Program-made: the position numbers and the translations under genes
Shown here: piece by piece, positions 1 to 4,862 of the stretch
Layout of the letters: every line of letters starts with the position of its first letter
How positions within the stretch are numbered: position 1 is the first letter of the stretch
The notes under the pieces: generated by a model
Told to the model about the DNA's origin: nothing
Seen by the model: only the letters and a program-made list of their open reading frames with translations
Databases searched by the model: none
NCBI GenBank assembly: GCA_045580145.1
Contig: JAZNNI010000028.1
Span: forward strand, 1 to 6,559
DNA from: UBA1738 sp045580145
GTDB lineage: Bacteria > Bacillota > Clostridia > UBA1381
Direction: 5' to 3'
Length of the DNA stretch: 6,559 bases

Positions 1-92
1 TTGTATCCAAGATGATTAGTCCGCATATCTAATATAGCACGTATTTTGAATTCTGCACTATACCGACGGTTTGTTCTGTGTTCTTTCTTCAT
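1..92 (-). CDS. IS3-family transposase OrfA, N-terminal 30 residues (partial)
   Basis: The ATG is at 92-90 and is preceded by GAGGTG (106-101) eight bases upstream, which decides the start. The 30 visible residues are very basic and contain RRYSAEFKIRAILDM followed by RTNHLGY. This is the opening of the helix-turn-helix DNA-binding domain of IS3/IS150 OrfA proteins, which bind the element's ends and supply the N-terminal part of the OrfAB transposase by programmed frameshifting. The rest lies beyond base 1, so intactness cannot be judged. The ribosome-binding site lies in the 3' arm of a hairpin made by the IS end (99-134), which could suppress translation of read-through transcripts. The family assignment is firm; the exact IS name is unknown. 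Confidence 0.82.
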   Translation of the reverse strand, partial: MKKEHRTNRRYSAEFKIRAILDMRTNHLGY

Positions 93-98
93 AAAAAA

Positions 99-134
99 TG
101 CACCTCAAAGGTTGTGTCCAACTTTTGGGGTGCA
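99..134 (-). promoter_or_regulatory. IS-end hairpin covering the transposase ribosome-binding site
   Basis: Bases 99-114 and 119-134 form a 16-base inverted repeat with 14 matches and a 4-base loop (TGTC on plus, GACA on minus). In a minus-strand transcript entering from outside the IS, the 3' arm contains the GAGGTG Shine-Dalgarno of orfA, so the hairpin would hide it. Sheltering the transposase start from impinging transcription is established for other IS elements such as IS10 and IS50. For this element it is inference from the sequence. Confidence 0.6.
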
Positions 135-146
135 CTTCAAAATTAA

Positions 147-199
147 CCTGCCGGGTGTTTTTTATTCTTCGGAATAGTTCTCTCAAGCTCAAAATGGTT
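147..199. repeat. Direct repeat, copy 1 (5' side of the four-helix fragment)
   Basis: This stretch matches 667-718 in the same orientation, with about 85% identity overall and higher in the core (155-199 against 675-718, about four substitutions and one indel). The core contains ATTCTTCGGAAT and TCTCAAGCTCAAAA. The right end of this copy merges into the first codons of the truncated four-helix gene (ATGGTT), so the break point of that gene coincides with the repeat end. Confidence 0.75.
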
Positions 200-661
200 C
201 AGGCGGCACGTTCTGGGGTGGCAAATATTGTGGAAGGCTCCCAAGCAAGTGCTACTAGTAAAAAAACTGAACTCAAATTGACAAATGTTGCAAAAGCATC
301 GCAGGAAGAATTGCTCGAAGATTATCGCTCCTTTTTGCGCCAGCGCAACTTGCCTGTGTGGGATGCTCAATCAGCACAAGCACAAACAGTAAGACAAGTC
401 CGCTCGGAAAACTTGACACAGCTCCGGCGGCTTATGGCGTGCTTGGTGTCCGACTTGTCGGACAAGTCTGACCTGTCCGATAAAAATGCCATTAAGAAAG
501 AGGTCGCCGACAATACAATGATTTGTCTGATTAATCAGGAAACATTTTTGCTGGCAAGACAAATATCCCGCCTTGCCGCCGATTTTGAAAAAGATGGCGG
601 TTTTACCGAAAGACTTTACCGGATACGTTTCGAAAAAAGAAAACAACACGGAGAAAAATAA
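194..661 (+). pseudogene. Four-helix-bundle suffix-domain protein (23S rRNA-IVP superfamily), 5'-truncated
   Basis: The open frame from the internal ATG at 194 gives 155 residues that match the family from its conserved second-helix motif on. They begin MVQAARSGVANIVEGSQAS, continue TELKLTNVAKASQEELLEDY, then FLRQRNLPVW, and end in the suffix segment GGFTERLYRIRFEKR. Full members have roughly 45-55 more residues forming the first helix and normally read ...DQMVQAARSG. Here that part is replaced by direct-repeat sequence, and no ribosome-binding site precedes the ATG. The open frame can be traced back to 98, but that part lies in the IS end and the repeat, so it is not a credible start. A variable loop carries a four-unit Ser-Asp-Leu/Lys tract (449-484). 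The function of the family is unknown; members are small and scattered and often look mobile. It is most likely a remnant, though an expressed short form cannot be excluded. Confidence 0.78.
449..484 (+). repeat. Four 9-bp units encoding Ser-Asp-Leu/Lys
   Basis: The codons run TCC GAC TTG, TCG GAC AAG, TCT GAC CTG, TCC GAT AAA, giving SDLSDKSDLSDK. Third positions differ between units while the amino acids alternate regularly. The tract also contains two inverted repeats (448-454 with 457-463, and 458-464 with 474-480). It sits in the variable loop between the four-helix core and its C-terminal helix. Similar short-period tracts are, as I recall, common at this place in the family. Confidence 0.7.
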
Positions 662-666
662 AAATC

Positions 667-718
667 CCTGGAGTGTGTTTTAATTCTTCGGAATAGCTAT
701 CTCAAGCTCAAAACGGTT
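667..718. repeat. Direct repeat, copy 2 (3' side of the four-helix fragment)
   Basis: This is the second copy of the repeat at 147-199. It starts six bases after the stop codon of the four-helix fragment. Together the copies bracket the fragment almost exactly, about 520 bp apart. On the minus strand both copies read as the end of an open frame with the shared residues FELE and IPKN. The stretch 719-885 that follows holds a 7-bp inverted repeat (796-802 with 840-846) and no other gene I can support. Confidence 0.75.
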
Positions 719-885
719 GCTGACAATGCAAGTTTGCGGAACTATGCCGTTTCCTCGGAAAACATCTCTGAAAACATAAAAGTCAAAACAGAGAACGGCT
801 TTCACCTCAAACGAAATGTCTGTAAATTCCGATAGAATAAAAGCCGCCCCGGAAAACAGTCGCACCGCAGACATTTATACTTATA

Positions 886-1023
886 TCACAATAATAAAAT
901 AATAAATAAACTTATCGCTCCAAGAATTATTGAACATCCCATGCATCCTTCATCTTTTCCAAATGCACCGGTCGTACCACCAATGCATAAAACAAAAATA
1001 AAAACAAGTATGAATTTTATCAT
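886..1023 (-). CDS. Small (45-aa) predicted membrane peptide with a CMGC motif
   Basis: The ATG at 1023-1021 opens 45 codons ending in TGA (888-886). The N-terminus (MIKFILVFIFVLCIGG) looks like a signal peptide or first membrane helix. A short polar stretch follows, GKDEG, then CMGC, then a second very hydrophobic helix, SIILGAISLFIILLL, which ends the protein. The two cysteines spaced CxxC between helices could bind a metal or form a disulfide. The gene starts 20 bases after the stop of the lipoprotein gene on the same strand, so the two are probably co-transcribed. The only Shine-Dalgarno-like word (AAAGG, 1042-1038) is 14 bases from the ATG, which is long and lowers confidence. I do not recognise the family. 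Chance is a real alternative for an ORF this short in A+T-rich DNA, but the regular hydrophobic-polar-hydrophobic design argues for a gene. Confidence 0.5.
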   Translation of the reverse strand: MIKFILVFIFVLCIGGTTGAFGKDEGCMGCSIILGAISLFIILLL

Positions 1024-1043
1024 TTTATGAAATTATACCTTTA

Positions 1044-1775
1044 TTAAAAAATCCAAAAACACAGTGCGTTAAACAGCATCATAAAACATCCTTTTAAGAT
1101 GTCCCAAATACTTGCAATTAAATTAACATGTTTTATATAAGTCCAATATTGTTCCATGCCATATTCTGAAAAATATAGACATCCGACACTTAAATTTGCT
1201 AAAGATTCAATAGGATGACAAACAAAACCTATTACAGGTCCAACAAACAACATTACTAATGCCAGACAGGCATCTATAAAAATGGTTATTATGTTACCTA
1301 TCCAATTAAAAAAAGAGTAAGATACGCGAGGAGAAATAATTATTTTTCTTGGTATATGGCACAATGAAAGCAAATTATATTGAAAATTAGATACAGCATC
1401 CCATCGCATCGCAAGCAAAAAATTACTGGATAAACCATCTCCGCTGTAATTCAATAATTTGTAATCATAGAGATAGGTTGCTATTTCAAATGAACTTTTT
1501 CTTTTGCAAAAAGCACTGTCTTTATCACGGTATAAACTGAAATTATCAATACCTCTGGCTGTTGGTCTTGCAAAAAGTTTTCTATCAGAAGTAATATTTA
1601 ATAATATTCTATCAGTGGATGATGTATTGACACACAAATCAGTAACGTAGGAAAGCCCATAACGTGCTGCACCACGGCTCTCGTTTTCATTGCCACAGCC
1701 TGCAACGAAAATTGTCAGCAAAATTACAGGTGAAATTTTTAACAAATTGTGAGTTAGTGAAATCAACTTTGCCAT
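1044..1775 (-). CDS. Predicted lipoprotein with hydrophobic C-terminal half, unknown function
   Basis: The chosen start is the ATG at 1775, nine bases after AGAGGA. It gives 243 residues with a lipoprotein signal peptide: basic N-terminus, hydrophobic core LLKISPVILLTIF, and lipobox VAGC with the modified cysteine at residue 27. The frame is open up to 1910, but that extension crosses the leader terminator and lacks a signal peptide. After the lipobox come a polar segment (residues 28-150) with several cysteines, then strongly hydrophobic stretches at about 155-185 (NIITIFIDACLALVMLFVG, followed by PVIGFVCHP) and 213-243, ending in FWIF. The protein is therefore likely both lipid-anchored and embedded in or pressed onto a membrane. 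I recognise no domain. It heads a probable two-gene unit with the 45-aa membrane peptide. It is more A+T-rich than the TPR operon, which suggests separate acquisition. The leader suggests control by premature termination. Confidence 0.72.
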   Translation of the reverse strand: MAKLISLTHNLLKISPVILLTIFVAGCGNENESRGAARYGLSYVTDLCVNTSSTDRILLNITSDRKLFARPTARGIDNFSLYRDKDSAFCKRKSSFEIATYLYDYKLLNYSGDGLSSNFLLAMRWDAVSNFQYNLLSLCHIPRKIIISPRVSYSFFNWIGNIITIFIDACLALVMLFVGPVIGFVCHPIESLANLSVGCLYFSEYGMEQYWTYIKHVNLIASIWDILKGCFMMLFNALCFWIF

Positions 1776-1807
1776 GACACAATTCCTCTTTCTGTTGCAT
1801 TTTGAAC

Positions 1808-1838
1808 AAAAAAAGAGGCACATTCCGAAGAATATGCC
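1808..1838 (-). terminator. Intrinsic terminator in the lipoprotein leader (cUUCGg hairpin plus U7)
   Basis: On the minus strand, GGCATATTC (1838-1830) pairs with GAATGTGCC (1825-1817) over nine base pairs, one of them G-U. The loop is UUCG, closed by C-G, the classic extra-stable tetraloop. Two bases later comes a run of seven Ts (1814-1808). The G-U pair is only possible in the minus-strand RNA (it is a C-A mismatch in the plus strand), which supports this orientation. The hairpin stands 33-63 bases upstream of the lipoprotein ATG and about 75 bases after its promoter, so it lies inside the leader rather than after a gene. Confidence 0.72.
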
Positions 1839-1906
1839 CATCTCTACGCCTGGTACAGCGTTGCAATATACATATGACCGGAATGTGCCATACCACAAGG
1901 TATGCC
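1808..1906 (-). ncRNA. Structured leader or small RNA (~100 nt) ahead of the lipoprotein gene
   Basis: If transcription starts about seven bases after the TATAAT, at about 1906, the RNA begins with a hairpin (CATACC 1904-1899 with GGTATG 1894-1889, loop TTGT) and ends at the cUUCGg terminator. A second 11-bp perfect pairing is possible between GGCACATTCCG (1889-1879) and CGGAATGTGCC (1827-1817). This uses the same 3' arm as the terminator, so the two structures exclude each other. A 15-codon frame MAHSGHMYIATLYQA (1891-1844) ends six bases before the terminator stem, but it has no clear ribosome-binding site. The layout fits an attenuator or a free-standing sRNA. It matches no riboswitch class I can recognise. 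Confidence 0.45.
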
Positions 1907-1912
1907 ACACCG

Positions 1913-1940
1913 ATTATAAAAGTATATTGCAATACGTCTA
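1913..1940 (-). promoter_or_regulatory. Sigma-70-type promoter for the lipoprotein leader
   Basis: A perfect TATAAT -10 lies at 1918-1913 on the minus strand. The best -35 candidate at 16-bp spacing is TAGACG (1940-1935), a weak match. The predicted start near 1906 falls at the foot of the first leader hairpin, which supports the placement. Confidence 0.5.
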
Positions 1941-2125
1941 TATTTTGAAGTACCAGTTCAGAGATGGACGTTTACAATCAGTTTGCCAAATTTTTTATTC
2001 AGTAATTGTTTTTGTTTTTTTACCTCTATTTGTCTTCGGAAATGCAACACGCACTCCGTTTGACTATAATTTATCATACGGAATAATGAAATGCAAGAAT
2101 AAAAATTCAAAAAGACGTGTTTTTG

Positions 2126-2365
2126 TCAAAAATGCCGTTTGGCGAAGGCTCTGCCGCAATGGGTTTTCAAGTAGGCTTCAAAAGCGTAGGCTTTTTCTTC
2201 AGAATCAAACGCAATGTATGTTTCGATTTTCCACGGACGGAATTTTGCGGTATGCTGAACATCGCCTTTGTTGTGTTTGCTCAGACGTTCCCGCAAATCA
2301 GCAGTATGGCCAATATAGCGTTGTTCCGGATGATCAATGCTTCGTAAAATATAGGTGTAAAACAT
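2126..2365 (-). CDS. GIY-YIG nuclease superfamily small protein (UPF0213-like), 79 aa
   Basis: The start at 2365 is fixed by GGAGGT (2378-2373) seven bases upstream. The frame stays open to 2449, but that extension only translates the repeat block. The 79 residues form the standalone GIY-YIG domain: FYTYILRS (variant GIY strand, residues 2-9), QRYIGHT (YIG, 15-21), DLRERLSKHN (23-32, with the expected catalytic-site arginine and the histidine-asparagine), TAKFRPWKIETY (39-50), and EKAYAFEAYLK (57-67) with Glu63 in the usual metal-binding position. It ends GRAFAKRHF. Length and motif order equal the complete small family, so the gene looks intact. Standalone members are presumed DNA endonucleases or repair-related proteins, but function is unproven. 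It is flanked upstream by palindromic repeats and has no operon partner, which fits a mobile cassette. Confidence 0.88.
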   Translation of the reverse strand: MFYTYILRSIDHPEQRYIGHTADLRERLSKHNKGDVQHTAKFRPWKIETYIAFDSEEKAYAFEAYLKTHCGRAFAKRHF

Positions 2366-2410
2366 TGTTATTACCTCCGATTGAATGCTTATTGCAATTC
2401 GCAGCCATTT

Positions 2411-2544
2411 GCCCTCCGCCGCTGAAGCTTTGGAGGGCATCCTTCGCACGCTCCGTTACACTCCGCTTCATTTTTGCTTGCGCAAAAAAAATCTACGCAT
2501 GGCATTCCTCACGGCCTGCCATCCGTAGCTTCAGCGAAGGATGA
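2411..2544. repeat. Hairpin-rich repeat block upstream of the GIY-YIG gene
   Basis: The block contains GCCCTCC (2411-2417) paired with GGAGGGC (2432-2438). CATCCTTCGC (about 2439-2448) pairs with GCGAAGGATG (2534-2543), a perfect 10-bp pair about 85 bp apart. TTTTTGC (2471-2477) pairs with GCAAAAA (2482-2488). The bipartite word CATCCGT (2520-2526)...GGATGA (2539-2544) recurs at 6212-6239 in front of the four-helix/YolD gene. The octamer CGCTTCAT (2464-2471) also recurs there as its complement. The 100 bases between this block and the TPR stop codon (2545-2646) show no gene and no obvious terminator. Confidence 0.65.
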
Positions 2545-2646
2545 CTGCTGATTACATATTTTCGATAAATTTCGGCAAAGGTCGGGGATCGTGGAATTTA
2601 CCAACGGAAATTGTCCCCAATACCCTCACAATACCAGTTTTTATAG

Positions 2647-4821
2647 TCATTGCGGCATCTGACGAAGTTTCTTCAAGTATTCCTGTGCAATCGTATTATC
2701 AGGGAAAAACACAAGTAATTGCCTGCATAGTTCCCGGGTTTTTTCCCGTTGGGTACTGATATTGCAATCTTTGATCCTCTGCTGCATCCCGGCAATCCAC
2801 AAGGTTTCCATCTCTTTCCGGTATGGACTTGTTGCAAAATTCTTGATAATGTCCGGAATGTCTCCCAATCGCCCTTTCTTATATAATTTGTCCGCATAAC
2901 ATAATTGGGTTTCCGGTATTTGCGGCGACAGCGTATATGCCCGGTTTGATAGAATCAATGCCTGGTCAAGATCCCCTGTTTCAGTAAGAAGTTCCGCCAT
3001 ATTCAACAGAACAACAATTCGATAACGGGAATTTTCCGGAAATGTTGAATATTTTTTCAGCGCTGCTTGAGCTTTTCCATTTTCCCCAAGTGTCTTTGCA
3101 GCAAAAAACAGTAAATCCTGATTCCCCTGAGCATCGGCAACTTCCAGCAAACGGCATGCTGAATCATTGTCATTCTTTTTCAAAAGGAGCAGTGCTTGAC
3201 AGAACGGTGCATACAGAGGATCTTTTCTTAAAAACTGCAAATCTTTTTCACGCAAAGTGGTGCTTGCAAATTGCCAATACTCAGATCTGATGTCCTGTGT
3301 AAAGTTTTCCATAAAAAGCCGGGAGGCTCCGTCAAAATCTTTTTCTTTCAATGCCAGGGAAATTTCATAACGCAGTATATCTCCTTTTCGGGCAGGGAAA
3401 AGATTCCGATACCCTGTTATCAATTCTTTTACCTTTGATAAATCGTGATCGAAATAGTGTTCAATGGCTATCTTGATGATCCCCGGATCTTTGCCGAATC
3501 GTTTCAATGCATCATTCAGGAGTACCGCATCAACAGATTTGCTCCGTTTCTGAAAAAGAAGAATAAATTTCGCTGTAAATACATCCGGTCTACGTTTGTA
3601 AAGCGTTTCTGCCAAAGCAAAAAACTGCCCGGTTTTTTCCGCCGGAGCTGTCAGAGATCGCTGCAGAAAATCGGAAACCATATTGTCAGCACGGTTCTGC
3701 AGATCAAGATAATTCCGATGAGAATGAAGGGCTTGATAACTTGCCAGGACCGCTGCTGGATCATCTCCGGAAATATCTGCACAGAAAAACATAAATGCTG
3801 CAACAGGTGTGTTGATATTTTTCCGCAAAGGAACCGTGAGTTCTTTCAGTGCCGCCATATCCCCGTTCGCCAATGCCGTCAATGCATCAAAATAATAACA
3901 GCACAACATGCCGCCGGAGCCGGAGTCAGATTGATAATCTTTGCGAAGTTCTGCTATCTTTTCCGTTTTTTTGAGCAGACAATATATTTCAGCCGTCTGT
4001 ATAGCAATCGCCTGATCGTGATATTTTTTCAGATATTTTTCAAAAATTTCCAAAGATTGTCCGAACGTCCGGAAGTTTGCGTAAAATCTGCCTAATGCCG
4101 GAGCAAAAGCAAATTCATTGAGAGCATACGCTTTCAATAAAGCCTTTTCTGAATCACCAAGATTTCCGGATTTTAAATAAAGTTCTGACTGAGCAGCAAA
4201 CAGTTCCTGCTGCAAAAATGGATCTCCAGTCTGAAACTCATTTTCAATCACTGAAAGTTTTTTCTGAATACTCAAATCGTCCTGTGCAAACAACAGGAAC
4301 GCCAATGCCCCGATATTCTTATCTGTTTCGCTGTGTTTTAACTGTGTTTTGTATTTTTGGATGTTCCCGTTGCGGCCTGCAGCATAAAGCTGGACTTGTT
4401 TCAGATCATCAGAGAGATTACTTTGATAGGAAAGAAAATTTTCCAGCCGTTTAAATTCCCGGGCAAAAAGCAGACTATTGATATATTTTGCTTTGTTTTC
4501 GGCACTCAAAGGATTTAATTTGTGTGCCATGTAACTGTAATAAACCTGCTCAGGATAAACTTTTCGTTGCCCAGCAATGGATGCCAGCATGAGGTAGGCC
4601 GTTTCGTTATCATCGTCATGGCGGATCAACTGCAGAAGTTGAGCTTCGGCAGCATTCAGAGAGGTGTCATCCCCACGCTGAAAGTCGCTTTGTGCTTGCC
4701 TGAAAAGTACAACATTACGGTAATTGGAAAAAAGCAAAAACACTGTCATGCCGATACATGCAATAAGGATCAGCAGGGCAGCTGAAATAAGAGTGATACG
4801 CTTTTTTCCAAAATTTTTCAT
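2647..4821 (-). CDS. Membrane-anchored tetratricopeptide-repeat protein, 724 aa
   Basis: The N-terminus is short and basic (MKNFGKKRI), followed by one membrane helix at residues 9-33 (LISAALLILIACIGMTVFLL). The remaining ~690 residues therefore probably face the periplasm. They are almost wholly alpha-helical and repeat-like. Recognisable TPR-type helix pairs lie at about 52-106 (AEAQLLQLIRHDDDNETAYL, then KLNPLSAENK) and 616-650 (GDLDQALILSNRAYTLSP, then PETQLCYADKLYKKG). The middle is more diverged. TPR solenoids act as protein-binding scaffolds, and I see no catalytic domain. The gene starts 41 bases after the stop of the exported protein with the PEP-CTERM-like tail, with no terminator between, so an operon is likely. 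The ribosome-binding site is weak (GGTAAA). Large TPR proteins accompany exosortase/PEP-CTERM systems in other bacteria, which suggests a role in assembly or export of the partner. That link is inference; the gene could also be a generic cell-envelope TPR protein. Confidence 0.82.
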   Translation of the reverse strand: MKNFGKKRITLISAALLILIACIGMTVFLLFSNYRNVVLFRQAQSDFQRGDDTSLNAAEAQLLQLIRHDDDNETAYLMLASIAGQRKVYPEQVYYSYMAHKLNPLSAENKAKYINSLLFAREFKRLENFLSYQSNLSDDLKQVQLYAAGRNGNIQKYKTQLKHSETDKNIGALAFLLFAQDDLSIQKKLSVIENEFQTGDPFLQQELFAAQSELYLKSGNLGDSEKALLKAYALNEFAFAPALGRFYANFRTFGQSLEIFEKYLKKYHDQAIAIQTAEIYCLLKKTEKIAELRKDYQSDSGSGGMLCCYYFDALTALANGDMAALKELTVPLRKNINTPVAAFMFFCADISGDDPAAVLASYQALHSHRNYLDLQNRADNMVSDFLQRSLTAPAEKTGQFFALAETLYKRRPDVFTAKFILLFQKRSKSVDAVLLNDALKRFGKDPGIIKIAIEHYFDHDLSKVKELITGYRNLFPARKGDILRYEISLALKEKDFDGASRLFMENFTQDIRSEYWQFASTTLREKDLQFLRKDPLYAPFCQALLLLKKNDNDSACRLLEVADAQGNQDLLFFAAKTLGENGKAQAALKKYSTFPENSRYRIVVLLNMAELLTETGDLDQALILSNRAYTLSPQIPETQLCYADKLYKKGRLGDIPDIIKNFATSPYRKEMETLWIAGMQQRIKDCNISTQREKTRELCRQLLVFFPDNTIAQEYLKKLRQMPQ

Positions 4822-4862
4822 GTTGCTTTACCATCGGAAGATTCAATTTTGATTACTTTGAA

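Larger units (their letters stand above)
1..139 (-). mobile_element. End of an IS3-family (IS150-like) insertion sequence, running off the left edge
   Basis: Read on the minus strand, the element starts at 139 with TGAAGTGCACCCCAAAAG and continues TTGGACA. This is the usual TG-starting terminal repeat of IS3-family elements of the IS150 type. Its orfA starts 47 bases further in. Only this left end (relative to transposase direction) is visible, so target duplication, the second open reading frame and the frameshift window cannot be examined. The outer boundary at 139 is inferred from the TG...CA rule. The bases just outside (140 onward, AAAATTAACC) are not IS-like. The element lies within ten bases of a ~50-bp direct repeat that begins near 147. 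Confidence 0.8.
1776..2125 (-). other. 350-bp gene-free interval holding the lipoprotein promoter and leader
   Basis: The stretch next to the lipoprotein gene (1776-1940) is its promoter and structured leader. The part next to the GIY-YIG gene (1941-2125) is A+T-rich and holds no gene I can support. It contains a 39-codon minus-strand frame (2077-1958) without a ribosome-binding site. It also contains a possible further promoter: TTGCAT (about 2095-2090), 17 bases, then TAAATT (about 2072-2067). Confidence 0.5.

Noticed and set aside
98..193. Upstream extension of the four-helix frame (start at 98)
   Set aside because: These codons translate the IS end and the direct repeat and do not resemble the family's first helix. 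No ribosome-binding site supports the ATG.
143..649. Two minus-strand frames (143-370 and 371-649) opposite the four-helix gene
   Set aside because: They are antisense to a recognisable coding region, and no family likeness was seen.
680..874. 64-codon minus-strand frame ending FELEIAIPKN
   Set aside because: No ribosome-binding site. Its end is just the direct repeat read backwards, which also ends a spurious frame at copy 1. It could be a repeat-encoded peptide, but support is insufficient.
1776..1910. Upstream extension of the lipoprotein frame
   Set aside because: It crosses the terminator and lacks a signal peptide. The ATG at 1775 has a ribosome-binding site and gives a textbook lipobox.
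1958..2077. 39-codon minus-strand frame between the GIY-YIG gene and the lipoprotein promoter
   Set aside because: No ribosome-binding site, highly lysine-rich as expected from A-rich DNA, and no recognisable feature.
2366..2449. N-terminal extension of the GIY-YIG frame
   Set aside because: It translates the repeat block. The internal start has a perfect GGAGGT at correct spacing and matches the family's start.
1774..2544. 256-codon plus-strand frame across the lipoprotein leader and GIY-YIG gene
   Set aside because: It is antisense to a clear GIY-YIG gene and to the leader, with a composition unlike a protein.
3445..4095. 216-codon plus-strand frame and other plus-strand frames inside 2647-4821
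   Set aside because: They are antisense shadows of the TPR gene, Cys/Arg/Phe-rich and without family likeness.
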